From contig JAVJVX010000005.1 in NCBI GenBank assembly GCA_040220875.1, positions 709,665 to 773,664 on the forward strand: a stretch of DNA of 64,000 nucleotides. Reading direction: 5' to 3'. How positions within the stretch are numbered: position 1 is the first letter of the stretch; every line of letters starts with the position of its first letter. The translations under genes were made by a program, and so were the position numbers. Below, piece after piece: positions 54,467 through 63,835 of the stretch. The notes beneath the pieces are model-generated. The model made no database searches, was not told where the DNA came from, and was given only the letters and a program-made list of their open reading frames with translations. The stretch is from Alphaproteobacteria bacterium. GTDB taxonomy: Bacteria; Pseudomonadota; Alphaproteobacteria; JAVJVX01.

Positions 54467-57400
54467 CTAGGCGTTCACCAGGGCGCGGACCTGGCGATTG
54501 GCAACAGCCAGCATGGCGATATCGACGGCCGGCGCGGTTTCGAGCTCGTGCAGAATGGCTTCGAGCCGCTTGATTGCATGCGTGCGCGCCGCACCCCAGG
54601 CCTCGATCATCACATCCACGTTCTCGATTCCGCCCGCCGTTTCCAGGATCCGCATCGTCAGCGCCGACTGGTTGGCATAAAGATCATCCAGCATGGCATC
54701 AACCGCCTGTTTGTCCCAGCGCGATTCGGTCGCCACACCCCGCGCGAAACCGCGCAGCCGATCAAAACCGAACCGCGTACCGGCGCCGAAATATGTCCGC
54801 GCCACACCGCTGACCTCGAGACCCTCCGTGCTGGCGATCTTGACGACATCGCAGCCCGAAGCGAGCAGATCGAAACTGGCAACTGTCCAGGCCAGGTCGT
54901 CCGGCACGCCGGCCGCCGTAAGCGGCGCCGCCGCCTCGCTCAGCGAGGTGCGATCGCGCTCCGCCACGAGATTGCCGATCTCATCGGCAAGGATGCGTAT
55001 GCCGGCCCCGTATTCCGCCGTCACCGCCGCCGTATCGATGGGGTGGGGCAGATTGAGCAGGAACCAGAGACTGCAGCGCTGGATCAGATCAGCGATCGCG
55101 ATCAGCATATCTGTCTGCATGCCCGCCGCTACCCTGTTGTCGAGTGCCTCGATCTCCTCCCAAAGCCGGCGCAGATCGAACACATCGCGCGTGACCGCAT
55201 AGGCCCGGACGATTTCAGGCAGGTCGAGGCCCGTGCGCTCGGCCATGCGGGTGACGAAGCCGGGCCCGGCCCGGTTGACGAGACTGTTGGTCGCGCGGGT
55301 CGCGATGATCTCGCGGCGCAGGCGATGGTCGAGCAGCGCCTGCGTGTGACCTTCGGCCATCTGGGTCGGGAAATATTTGATCAGATCCCCTTCCAGCAAT
55401 TCGTCATCGGGCAGATCCGAAGGCAGCAGGCCGTCATAAAGGGCGATCTTGGCGTAGCCCAGCAACACCGCCAGTTCGGGCCGGGTCAGGCCCTGGCCCT
55501 GGACCTGGCGTTCCGTGAGCTTCTCATCATCGGGCAGGAATTCGATCTGCCGGTTGAGCCGCCCGGAGCGTTCCAGCCAGCGGATCAGCGCGACATGCTC
55601 GTCAAGCGCATCCGTCCCGCGCGCCTGCTCCACTGACAGGGCCTGGGTCTGCAGGTAGTTGTCGCGCAGCACAAGCGCGGCCACCTCATCCGTCATCTCC
55701 TCGAGAAGCCGGTCGCGTTGCTTCATGGTCATGTCGCCGGCTTCCAGCACACCGCGCAACGCGATCTTGATGTTGACCTCGTGATCCGAGCAATCGACGC
55801 CGGCCGAATTGTCGATGGCGTCCGTATTCAGCCGCCCGCCCCCAAGCGCGTATTCGATGCGCCCGCGCTGGGTCACGCCCAGATTGGCGCCTTCGCCGAT
55901 TACCTGGGCACGGACATCGGCCGCGTCGACACGCAGCGCGTCATTCGCCCGGTCATCGGCCTCGGCCTGGGATTCGGTCATCGCCTTGACGTAAGTGCCG
56001 ATGCCACCAAACCATAAGAGCTCGGTTTCGGCCGTCAGCATGGTGCGGATCAACTCGGCCGGGGTCATCTTGTCCGACTTGGCGCCAAACAGCGCCTTTA
56101 TTTCCGGCGTCAGGGTGACGCTCTTGGCCGAGCGTTCGAAAATCCCGCCGCCGTTCGAAATGAGGGATCGGTCATAGTCGGCCCAACTCGAGCGCGGCTC
56201 TTTGAACAGCCGCTCGCGCTCGCGGAACCCGGCTTCCGGATCCGGATCGGGATCGATGAAGATATGCTGGTGATTGAAGGCGCCGATCAGCTTGATGTGG
56301 CGCGAGAGCAGCATTCCGTTGCCGAAGACATCGCCAGACATGTCGCCGACACCGATGACGGTGAAATCCTCGGACTGGATGTCCTTGCCCATTTCGCGGA
56401 AATGGCGTTTGACGGATTCCCAGGCGCCGCGCGCCGTGATCCCCATCTTTTTATGGTCGTAGCCGGCGGAGCCGCCCGATGCGAAAGCATCGTCGAGCCA
56501 GAAGCCGTAATCACGCGACACACCATTGGCGATATCCGAGAAGGTCGCCGTGCCCTTGTCGGCCGCGACGACGAGATACGGATCATCATCGTCGTGGCGC
56601 AGCACCCCGGCCGGCGCCACTACCGAGCCCTCCTTCAAATTGTCGGTGAGATCGAGGAGGCCGGATATGAAAGTCTTGTAGCAGGCGATGACCTCTTCCA
56701 TCAGCGCCTCACGTCCGCCCTCCGCCGGCGGCCTCTTGACCACGAACCCGCCCTTGGAGCCAACCGGCACGATGACGGCGTTCTTGACCATCTGAGCCTT
56801 CATCAGGCCGAGGATTTCGGTCCGGAAATCCTCGCGCCGGTCGGACCAGCGCAGCCCGCCGCGCGCCACCTTGCCGCCGCGCAGGTGAATGCCCTCGACC
56901 CGCGGCGAGTAGACGAAGATTTCGTAGCGCGGCCGCGGCAAGGGCAGGTCATCCACCTCCTCACTGTCGATCTTGAACGACACATATTCCTTGAAGCGCA
57001 ATTCCGGATCGGGCGTGATTTCGTCGTCCGCCGGCCGGCCTTCGCTTTCCTGGAAAATATTCGTCCGCAGCACCGAACGGAAGAAATTGTGAAACCGGCG
57101 CAGGATGCGGTCTTCGTCGAGATTGGCGACCTGCTCCAGCGCCTCTTCGATCCGCACATTGAGCTCTACCGCGCGGACGTGGCGGTGGCCATCGTCCTCG
57201 AGATTGAACAGGGTGCGGATGAGCTCGCTGAGAAGCACCACCACATTCGGGTTCCGATCCAGCGTGTCCTGCATATAGGGTTCGGAAAACGTGATGCCCG
57301 TCTGACGCAGATACTTGCAACAGGTGCGGAAGTACACAACCTCACGCCAGGTCAGCCCGGCGCGGAGAACCAGTCGGTTGAACCCGTCATCCTCCACCTG

Positions 57401-59329
57401 GCGGTTCCAGATGCGCTTGAGCAAGTGGTCGAACTTGTCGCGCACGTCATGCACGTCAAGCTCGGCTTCCGAGGTCCAGGAAACGACGAAGTCATGTATC
57501 CAGACCTTCGTCGCGCCCTCATTCAGTGAAATCTCGTAGGGAATTTCACTCAGCACCTTCAGCCCGGCATTCTCCAGCATCGGAATGACATCGGAGAGCG
57601 TCATCGGCACGCCGGGGAAGAACAGCTTGAGCCCCCAGTTGGTCCCCTTGGCCCCCAGCTTCTGATAGAGCGACGTGCGCAGGTTCATCGTCCTGAGCGT
57701 CGCTTCCACCTGGTCGATATCGAGGGTGGCAAATTCTGCCGGCACATTCTCGCTGTAGCTGGTGGGCACGGCGTAGCGATAGCGGCGCCAAAGGGCAAGC
57801 CCCTCCTCCTCGCCATTACGGGCGACCAGTGCTTCCTTCAGCTTGTCGGTCCAGCGCGTGGCGGCTTCGGCCAGCTTCGCCTCGATCGCATCGGGGTCGA
57901 TGTCGGGAATCCTGCCCGGCTCGGTGCTGAGCGCGAAATGAATCCGGGCCAGCGGCCCGTCGCCCACCTCTGTCTGGAACGCGGAGCAGGTCGCATTCAG
58001 TTCGCTCTCCAGTATCTCCTGGAACCGGTGACGGATCGCGGTGGCGTAATGGTCTCGCGGCACATAGATCAGGCAGGACAGAAACCGCTGGAACGGATCG
58101 GGCCGGAGGAAGAACGCGACGCGCGGGCGTTCCTCGAGGCGCAACAGCCGAATGGCGGCCTCGTAAAGCGTCTCCTCATCCGCCTGCATCAACTCGTCGC
58201 GCGGATAGCTTTCCAGCACATGTTCGAGCGCCTTGCCGTCATGGGAGTTGGGCGAGAACCCGGCGCGCGCCATGATCCGGCCCATCTTCTGGCGGATCAT
58301 CGGGATGACGGAAGGGCGTTCGCGATAGGCGGACGATGTGAAAAGCCCAAGGAACCGGCGTTCGCCCGTTACGTTGCCCGCCCCGTCAAAGAGGCGGATG
58401 CCGATATAGTCCATATGCACCGGGCGATGCACTGTCGCCCGGTCATATGCCTTGCGGATGATCAGCACTTCCTTTCGATTGGCGAACTCGCGCTCGGCCT
58501 CCGCAAGCGGCGTGCTATGGCGCGCGCGCGATTCCTCGCTCACCTCGCGCAGGATACCAAGACCCGAGTCTTCCCTGAGGCGCACGTATTGTGCACCGTT
58601 CTCGGTGACAAGGTCGTAATCGCGACATCCCAGGAAAGTGAAATGGTTGTCCACCATCCATTCCAGAAATGATTTTGCCTCGGCGACATGGCCGGGATCG
58701 AGAGGCGGCGGATCGGATTCGAGATCGCGGATCGACTCGCGCATGCGATCGACCACGTTGCGCCAGTCATCCACCGCCAGACGAACGTCATGGAGAATGC
58801 CGGCAATACAGGCCTCGATCTCGGGAATGGCGGAGTCCGCCTGCTCCTCGATCTCGATGTGAAGGAAAGATTCCTGAACGGCGCCTTGCTCGCCCGCCTC
58901 GCCCAGGCCCAGCCATTCGCCCTCGGCACCGCGGAGCACACTGACGATCGGGTGAATGGTCAGATGGACGAGAAGGTCGCGCCGGTTGAGCTCGTTGACG
59001 ACGGAATCGACGATAAACGGCATGTCGTCATTGACAACCTGGATGACCGTATGCGGACAGGCCCAGCCATGCTCATCGATATGAGGATTGAGAACGCGGA
59101 TGCGGGGCTTGCCGGCCGGGCGGCGGGCGCCGAGTTGCCAGAGCGAGAGGGCGGCGCCGTAGAGATTGCTCGCCGTGCGGCCGGCCAGGTCTTCGAAGGA
59201 GACATGGTGGTAGAACCGTTCGGTAAAGCGCGCCACCGCGTCAGCGTCGTTGGCCGGAACGCGCTCGCGCACCTCGCTCAGAATTTCGGCGAGGACATCC
59301 GCCTTGCGCTGCTGCTGCGACTGACTCAT
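54467..59329 (-). CDS. gdhB: Large NAD-specific glutamate dehydrogenase (about 180 kDa class)
   Basis: A 1620-residue enzyme that deaminates glutamate to 2-oxoglutarate with NAD. Three ACT-like regulatory regions occupy roughly the first 700 residues. The catalytic GDH core (about 700-1250) contains GGLRWSDRREDFRTEILGL and MVKNAVIVPVGSKGGFV with the substrate-binding lysines, then VGDMSGDVFGNGMLLSR. A long helical C-terminal domain follows. Length and order are as in Streptomyces, Pseudomonas and Caulobacter enzymes, some of which are allosterically controlled by amino acids. Its function is mostly catabolic, and it may work with alanine dehydrogenase and the nearby ammonium transporter. Confidence 0.95.
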   Translation of the reverse strand: MSQSQQQRKADVLAEILSEVRERVPANDADAVARFTERFYHHVSFEDLAGRTASNLYGAALSLWQLGARRPAGKPRIRVLNPHIDEHGWACPHTVIQVVNDDMPFIVDSVVNELNRRDLLVHLTIHPIVSVLRGAEGEWLGLGEAGEQGAVQESFLHIEIEEQADSAIPEIEACIAGILHDVRLAVDDWRNVVDRMRESIRDLESDPPPLDPGHVAEAKSFLEWMVDNHFTFLGCRDYDLVTENGAQYVRLREDSGLGILREVSEESRARHSTPLAEAEREFANRKEVLIIRKAYDRATVHRPVHMDYIGIRLFDGAGNVTGERRFLGLFTSSAYRERPSVIPMIRQKMGRIMARAGFSPNSHDGKALEHVLESYPRDELMQADEETLYEAAIRLLRLEERPRVAFFLRPDPFQRFLSCLIYVPRDHYATAIRHRFQEILESELNATCSAFQTEVGDGPLARIHFALSTEPGRIPDIDPDAIEAKLAEAATRWTDKLKEALVARNGEEEGLALWRRYRYAVPTSYSENVPAEFATLDIDQVEATLRTMNLRTSLYQKLGAKGTNWGLKLFFPGVPMTLSDVIPMLENAGLKVLSEIPYEISLNEGATKVWIHDFVVSWTSEAELDVHDVRDKFDHLLKRIWNRQVEDDGFNRLVLRAGLTWREVVYFRTCCKYLRQTGITFSEPYMQDTLDRNPNVVVLLSELIRTLFNLEDDGHRHVRAVELNVRIEEALEQVANLDEDRILRRFHNFFRSVLRTNIFQESEGRPADDEITPDPELRFKEYVSFKIDSEEVDDLPLPRPRYEIFVYSPRVEGIHLRGGKVARGGLRWSDRREDFRTEILGLMKAQMVKNAVIVPVGSKGGFVVKRPPAEGGREALMEEVIACYKTFISGLLDLTDNLKEGSVVAPAGVLRHDDDDPYLVVAADKGTATFSDIANGVSRDYGFWLDDAFASGGSAGYDHKKMGITARGAWESVKRHFREMGKDIQSEDFTVIGVGDMSGDVFGNGMLLSRHIKLIGAFNHQHIFIDPDPDPEAGFRERERLFKEPRSSWADYDRSLISNGGGIFERSAKSVTLTPEIKALFGAKSDKMTPAELIRTMLTAETELLWFGGIGTYVKAMTESQAEADDRANDALRVDAADVRAQVIGEGANLGVTQRGRIEYALGGGRLNTDAIDNSAGVDCSDHEVNIKIALRGVLEAGDMTMKQRDRLLEEMTDEVAALVLRDNYLQTQALSVEQARGTDALDEHVALIRWLERSGRLNRQIEFLPDDEKLTERQVQGQGLTRPELAVLLGYAKIALYDGLLPSDLPDDELLEGDLIKYFPTQMAEGHTQALLDHRLRREIIATRATNSLVNRAGPGFVTRMAERTGLDLPEIVRAYAVTRDVFDLRRLWEEIEALDNRVAAGMQTDMLIAIADLIQRCSLWFLLNLPHPIDTAAVTAEYGAGIRILADEIGNLVAERDRTSLSEAAAPLTAAGVPDDLAWTVASFDLLASGCDVVKIASTEGLEVSGVARTYFGAGTRFGFDRLRGFARGVATESRWDKQAVDAMLDDLYANQSALTMRILETAGGIENVDVMIEAWGAARTHAIKRLEAILHELETAPAVDIAMLAVANRQVRALVNA

Positions 59330-59481
59330 GGACCCTGATGCCTCCGGTTCGCGCGACTCTGCCCCGCGGGGGCGATCGGACTATCCCCCGGAATCGCGGC
59401 AACGCTGTGAATTTGGCGCAACTATGTGAAATTATGGGAAAAAAATAGTTAACGCCAGCGTGGCCCCGGGGCGCGGCGGGG
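59330..59481. other. Upstream region of the glutamate dehydrogenase gene
   Basis: This gap contains the promoter region for the glutamate dehydrogenase gene on the minus strand, with an A/T-rich patch at about 59408-59452. A run of seven T residues on the minus strand lies inside that patch. No gene or clear consensus promoter was identified. Confidence 0.45.
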
Positions 59482-59500
59482 AAACCCGCCCGCGGGCGGG
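59482..59500 (-). terminator. Intrinsic terminator after tRNA-Gly
   Basis: On the minus strand the 16-base perfect palindrome CCCGCCCGCGGGCGGG (arms CCCGCC and GGCGGG) is followed by TTT. It lies 52 bases past the 3' end of tRNA-Gly and before the promoter region of the glutamate dehydrogenase gene. A longer run of T follows some 40 bases later. Confidence 0.5.
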
Positions 59501-59552
59501 GTCGACTTGGCCGAAATGGCCGGGATTTCTGACGGAGCAGGCGGGGGCCGGC

Positions 59553-59627
<75 letters not shown>

Positions 59628-59671
59628 GTTCTGGCTCGGCCCGGCCCCAAATCGGGGGCCGAGGACGGGCG

Positions 59672-59699
59672 ATCATACGCTTCACGCGCCGCTTTGCAA
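59672..59699 (-). promoter_or_regulatory. Sigma-70-type promoter of tRNA-Gly
   Basis: On the minus strand TTGCAA (59694-59699) and TATGAT (59672-59677) stand 16 bases apart, giving a predicted start of transcription near 59665, about 38 bases before the mature tRNA 5' end. Confidence 0.55.
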
Positions 59700-59810
59700 G
59701 AGGGCGCGACGGGCCCGTTCGGCGCGCCGGACAGGCCCGCGAGGGCTTGTCAGCGCCCGGTTGAGGCCCCATGTTTGGCACGGACACGAGACATTTTTCC
59801 GGACCCGACC

Positions 59811-60731
59811 ATGACAGAACCCATTATTGGCGAGGGGACCACGCCCGCGGGCGGGCCGCTCATCAAGGACACCGATACCGCCAGTTTTGAGGCGGATGTC
59901 ATCCACGCCTCCCGCGAGACCCCGGTGATCGTGGATTTCTGGGCGCCCTGGTGCGAGCCCTGCAAGCAACTTACCCCCGTCCTCGAGCGCGAGGTCCGGG
60001 CCGCGGCGGGTGAGGTGCAGCTGGTCAAGGTCAATATCGACGAGAACCAGGAATTGGCCCAGCAGCTGCGCATCCAGTCCATCCCCACCGTCTACGGCTT
60101 TCAGGACGGGCAACTGGTGGACGGCTTCAATGGCGTGGTGCCGGAAAGCCAGATTCGCCAGTTCATCGACCGGCTATGCCAGGGCGGCGTGCCCGGGCGC
60201 GAGGGCTCGGTCACCCAGGCCCTGAACGCGGCCAAGGACGCCTTCGCCGAGGGCGATTACCAGCGCGCCGGTGGGCTCTATCAGCAGGTGGCCCAGCAAC
60301 AGCCGGATAACCTCGAAGCGGCGGGCGGCATTATTCGCTGCCTCGTGCAGCTCGGGCATGTGGCCGAAGCGCGCCAGCTCATGGACCAGATCCCGGCGGA
60401 TCAGCGGACCCATCCCGATCTCGCGACGGCCGTGGCGGCGCTTGAGATCATGGGCGAGGGGGCATCCGATTCGGAGGTGCAGGCCCATGCCGACAAAGTC
60501 GCCGCCGATCCCGCCAATCATCAGGCGCGCTTCGAGTACGCCGAGGCGCTGTTCAGCGCCGGGCGTCAGAAAGAGGCGGTGGATGAGCTGCTTCATATAT
60601 TCCGCGCGGACCGCGCCTGGAACAATGGCGCGGCGAAGGAGCAGTTGCTCAAATTCTTCGAGGCGCTCGGGCACGAACATCCCGTGACCATGGAAGGGCG
60701 GCGCACCCTGTCCTCGATGCTGTTCTCATGA
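59811..60731 (+). CDS. cnoX: Thioredoxin-TPR co-chaperone (CnoX/YbbN-like)
   Basis: A 306-residue protein with an N-terminal thioredoxin domain and a C-terminal TPR-like domain. The ATG at 59811 starts MTEPIIGEGTTPAGGPLIKD. The active site is WCEPCK, with both cysteines retained but Glu in place of the usual Gly. E. coli CnoX lacks redox activity, while some alphaproteobacterial versions keep it. The protein protects unfolded proteins under oxidative stress and passes them to GroEL or DnaK. It is followed by the LON-domain, Trm112 and DUF971 genes. Confidence 0.9.
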   Translation: MTEPIIGEGTTPAGGPLIKDTDTASFEADVIHASRETPVIVDFWAPWCEPCKQLTPVLEREVRAAAGEVQLVKVNIDENQELAQQLRIQSIPTVYGFQDGQLVDGFNGVVPESQIRQFIDRLCQGGVPGREGSVTQALNAAKDAFAEGDYQRAGGLYQQVAQQQPDNLEAAGGIIRCLVQLGHVAEARQLMDQIPADQRTHPDLATAVAALEIMGEGASDSEVQAHADKVAADPANHQARFEYAEALFSAGRQKEAVDELLHIFRADRAWNNGAAKEQLLKFFEALGHEHPVTMEGRRTLSSMLFS

Positions 60732-60755
60732 CCCCCGGCAGCGTGTGACGCCGAT

Positions 60756-61448
60756 ATGAGCGGTCGCAACAGGTTCGAACCCCGCTTCGAGGAACTGCCG
60801 GATATTCTGCCGGTCTTTCCGCTGGCGGGGGTGCTGTTGCTGCCGGGCGGCAAGCTGCCGCTCAACATCTTCGAGCCGCGCTATCTGAATATGGTGAGCG
60901 ACGCACTCGCCGGCCCGCGCCTCATTGGCATGATCCAGCCCAAACTGTCCCGCGGCGAGGCGGGCCTGGGCGACTTCAACCCGCCGCTCTACGCGATGGG
61001 CTGCGCCGGCCGGATCACCAGCTTCGCCGAGACCGAGGACGGGCGCTACATGATCACCCTGACCGGGCTGTGCCGGTTTCGCACCATCGGCGAATTGTCG
61101 CCCAGGGATGGCTATCGCCGGGTGACGCCGGACTGGGGTCCTTATCGGGCCGACATGATCGAACCGCGCGAGAGGGTGGCGGAAGAGATCGACCGCGCGC
61201 GCCTGCTGAAGGCGATCCGCGCCTATTTCAGAGTGAAGGAAATCAAGACGGACTGGGAGGCGGTCGAGGGCAGCGAAACGGTGCATCTTGTCAACACGCT
61301 GGCCATGTCCTGCCCCTTCGATCCGCCCGAAAAACAGGCCCTTCTGGAGGCCGAGGACTTCCGCCATCGGGCCGAGATCGCCATCGCGCTTCTGGAAATG
61401 GGGGCGGCCGAGACCGAGGATGACGAGACCCCGTTCCGCCGCCAGTAG
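60756..61448 (+). CDS. LON peptidase substrate-binding domain protein
   Basis: A 230-residue protein with only the N-terminal, substrate-binding domain of Lon protease and no ATPase or protease part. Diagnostic segments are DILPVFPLAGVLLLPGGKLPLNIFEPRY and the later GRITSFAETEDGRYMITLTG. The family is common in proteobacteria next to cnoX; its role is unknown but probably linked to protein quality control. Confidence 0.9.
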   Translation: MSGRNRFEPRFEELPDILPVFPLAGVLLLPGGKLPLNIFEPRYLNMVSDALAGPRLIGMIQPKLSRGEAGLGDFNPPLYAMGCAGRITSFAETEDGRYMITLTGLCRFRTIGELSPRDGYRRVTPDWGPYRADMIEPRERVAEEIDRARLLKAIRAYFRVKEIKTDWEAVEGSETVHLVNTLAMSCPFDPPEKQALLEAEDFRHRAEIAIALLEMGAAETEDDETPFRRQ

Positions 61449-61511
61449 ACGGCCGGCAATCCGACTGCCACAGACAGCCGCTTTGGACAGACCTGAAGGA
61501 CATACACGACC

Positions 61512-61721
61512 ATGACCCACGAGAGCGCCGATCCCGATCCCCGCGATGTGGACCCGAAATTGCTAGAAATACTTGTCTGCCCGCTCACCAAGGCGCCGCT
61601 CAGGTATGATCGCGACCGCCAGGAGCTGATCAGCGAAAAGGCGGGATTGGCCTATCCGATCCGCGACGGGATTCCCATCATGCTGGTGGATGAGGCGCGC
61701 GACCTGGAGGGCGGCGCGTGA
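61512..61721 (+). CDS. Trm112/YcaR-like small protein
   Basis: A 69-residue protein with the conserved [18 protein letters not shown] and [17 protein letters not shown] segments of the Trm112 family. Eukaryotic Trm112 activates methyltransferases; the bacterial proteins have fewer zinc ligands, and only one cysteine is present here. It overlaps the following DUF971 gene by GTGA. Confidence 0.92.
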   Translation: MTHESADPDPRDVDPKLLEILVCPLTKAPLRYDRDRQELISEKAGLAYPIRDGIPIMLVDEARDLEGGA

Positions 61722-62110
61722 CCGGCGCGCCGGCGCGCGATAATCCGCTCGGCGCGGCGCACTGGCCGGTCGAAATCCGGCTTCGCTCGGCCGAAAAGAT
61801 TCTTTCCGTGACATTCGATAATGGCGAAGTGTTCGACCTTCCGGCCGAGTATCTTCGCGTCGAAAGCCCGTCGGCCGAGGTGCAGGGCCATGGCGGCGAG
61901 GAGAAGAAGATCGTGGCGGGCCGGCGCCATGTGGGCATTCTCGAGCTCGAGCCCGTCGGCAATTATGCCGTCCGGATCAAGTTCGATGATCTTCACGATA
62001 GCGGGCTCTATTCCTGGAAATATCTTTACGAGTTGGGGCGGAATTTTGACTCGCGCTGGGCCGCCTACCTGGCCGCGCTGCGGCGCGAGGGGCTCAGCCG
62101 CGAGCCATAA
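61718..62110 (+). CDS. DUF971 (gamma-butyrobetaine hydroxylase N-terminal-like) protein
   Basis: A 130-residue protein starting at GTG in a GTGA overlap with the Trm112-like gene. Segments [39 protein letters not shown] and [20 protein letters not shown] match DUF971, a small domain also found at the N-terminus of gamma-butyrobetaine hydroxylase and in Fe-S assembly-related proteins. Stand-alone function is unknown. The gap to the convergent ubiH-like gene carries short GGCGCCCACA repeats. Confidence 0.88.
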   Translation: MTGAPARDNPLGAAHWPVEIRLRSAEKILSVTFDNGEVFDLPAEYLRVESPSAEVQGHGGEEKKIVAGRRHVGILELEPVGNYAVRIKFDDLHDSGLYSWKYLYELGRNFDSRWAAYLAALRREGLSREP

Positions 62111-62161
62111 GGCGCGCCGGCGCCTACACCTGGCGCCCACACCCGGCGCCCACAGCCGGTG

Positions 62162-63469
62162 CTAGAGCGGCAAGCCGCGCGCGAGGCGCGGCATCGAATC
62201 CGCCGAGCCGGTTTCGATCCCCATCGCATGGCGCATGAAAAAACGTTTCAGCGCCGGCATGTTGTTGACGGCAGCGAGCCCCAGCCCGCGCAGCACGCGC
62301 ACCGGCGCAATATCATTGGAGAAGAGCCGGTTAAGCCCGTCGGTCGCGGCCAGAAGGGCCAGCGTGTCGGCCCGGCGCGCCCGGTCATAGGCCTCGAGCA
62401 GCGGGCCCGCGAGATCGAGCCCGAGGCGATGATGATCGACGATGAGCTCGGCCAGGGTCGCGACATCGCGAAGGGCGAGGTTGAACCCCTGCCCCGCGAT
62501 CGGATGGATGGCATGGGCCGCGTCCCCCACGAGCACGAGACGGTCTTGGTATAGCCGGTGGGCAAAGGTGACGCCTAGCGGGTAGAGGGCGCGCGGCCCC
62601 ACGAGGGACAGATCGCCATACCACTCACCGAACCGGCGACGGAATTCTTCGAGAAACTCATCCTCCGGCAGACGCACGAGGGCGGCAGCCAGATCCTTGT
62701 CTTCGGTCCAGACGATGGACGAGCGGTTGTGCTGCATCGGCAGGACCGCGAACGGGCCGGCCGGCAGGAAATGCTCGATCGCCACGCCCTGATGCGGGCG
62801 CGAATGGGCGATGGTGCAAACGATGCTGGCCTGGTGGTAGCGCCAGTCGCTGACGGGGATGCCCGCCTCCCGGGCCAGCCGTGACGGACGCCCGTCCGCC
62901 GCCACGACAAGCCGGGCGCGGACCCGCTTTTCCCGCCCGTCGGGTCCCGCCAGAACGGCGAGCGCGGCCGGCGCGCCGGGGACGGCCGACTGGTCAAGGC
63001 GCTTCAGGAGATGGCCGCGCCACAACCCGATGCTTGGCCGCGCTCGCACCTTTTCCATCAACGCGCGCCGGATAAAGCGGTTCTCGACGATAAAGCCGAG
63101 CGGCTCGTCGCCGACATCGCGATGGTCGTAATGCAGGAAGAGCGTGCTTTCAGCCTCGGACACCCGGATGTCCAGGATCGGCGACGCCTCGCGGGCGAGC
63201 CCATCCCACAACCCAAGCGCATCCAGGATATGCTTGCCGCCAAGCGCGATCGCCGTGGTGCGCCCGTCGAATCCGGCCTCTTCCGCCCGCGCCGGGTCCT
63301 CGCGATCGACGACCGCGATCCGGAGGGTACCGGCCCCGCCGGTGACGGCGCCGGCGAGGGCCTCGGCCAGGGTGAGGCCCACCATGCCCCCCCCGATGAT
63401 GAGAACATCGCAGCTCGCATGCGCCTCGGGGTCGGACATATCGGACGGAACGACGGAAACCTCTGTCAT
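62162..63469 (-). CDS. UbiH/UbiF/COQ6-type ubiquinone biosynthesis flavin hydroxylase
   Basis: A 435-residue FAD-dependent monooxygenase that hydroxylates the ubiquinone ring precursor. The FAD loop VLIIGGGMVGLTLAEAL, the DG motif (LVVAADGRPSRLARE) and the GD motif (LVLVGDAAHAIHPIAGQGFN) are all present. The hydroxylation position (UbiH, UbiF, UbiI or UbiL type) cannot be told from this. A start 10 codons downstream (MSDPEAHASC) is also possible. It is divergent from the ammonium transporter gene. Confidence 0.92.
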   Translation of the reverse strand: MTEVSVVPSDMSDPEAHASCDVLIIGGGMVGLTLAEALAGAVTGGAGTLRIAVVDREDPARAEEAGFDGRTTAIALGGKHILDALGLWDGLAREASPILDIRVSEAESTLFLHYDHRDVGDEPLGFIVENRFIRRALMEKVRARPSIGLWRGHLLKRLDQSAVPGAPAALAVLAGPDGREKRVRARLVVAADGRPSRLAREAGIPVSDWRYHQASIVCTIAHSRPHQGVAIEHFLPAGPFAVLPMQHNRSSIVWTEDKDLAAALVRLPEDEFLEEFRRRFGEWYGDLSLVGPRALYPLGVTFAHRLYQDRLVLVGDAAHAIHPIAGQGFNLALRDVATLAELIVDHHRLGLDLAGPLLEAYDRARRADTLALLAATDGLNRLFSNDIAPVRVLRGLGLAAVNNMPALKRFFMRHAMGIETGSADSMPRLARGLPL

Positions 63470-63547
63470 GCCTGCGCCAGCTCATTCAAATCCGGTTTGG
63501 CCCATCATAGCGATAATCGCCGGCGGGCCGGCCGCGACAATTCAGCC

Positions 63548-63563
63548 GGGCGCCCGAATTGCA
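63548..63563 (+). promoter_or_regulatory. Sigma-54-like promoter element 1 upstream of amt
   Basis: GGGCGCCCGAATTGCA contains GG-N10-GC spacing and a perfect TTGCA -12 half, with a weaker -24 half. Predicted transcription start is near 63574, which would give a leader of about 260 bases. Confidence 0.35.
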
Positions 63564-63701
63564 TAATAATTGGTCATACAAACCGCGTCTCCCCCTGTTT
63601 GCTTATAATTCGGGCATTTTTATTCGGGCCGATGCCCAGCCAGCCCGGCCCCGTTGGGGCAAATATCTGATCTGTAAAGGATTATTCGTCGAGCCGCGGG
63701 C

Positions 63702-63717
63702 CGGCACGGGAATTGAA
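63702..63717 (+). promoter_or_regulatory. Sigma-54-like promoter element 2 upstream of amt
   Basis: CGGCACGGGAATTGAA matches 10 of 12 defined consensus positions: GGCACG is perfect and TTG is correct, but A replaces C in the -12 GC. The leader would be near 108 bases. Ammonium transporter genes are commonly NtrC/sigma-54 controlled. Confidence 0.38.
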
Positions 63718-63835
63718 TAGTCCCCGACCGGGCAGCGGGGCGACCGGCCGGGTCGCGCCCGCCCGCCACAGACGACTGCCGCCACCGGGGCGACGGCCCA
63801 ACAGGGACAACGAGACAGAGTAGGGGATAACTGGC

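Larger units (their letters stand above)
63470..63835. other. 366-base divergent intergenic region between ubiH-like and amt genes
   Basis: No gene is seen. The plus strand carries two sigma-54-like elements (annotated separately), and a TATAAT at 63604-63609 without a good -35. GC-rich inverted sequences occur at 63720-63790. No glnK gene precedes the transporter, which is unusual for many bacteria. Confidence 0.5.
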
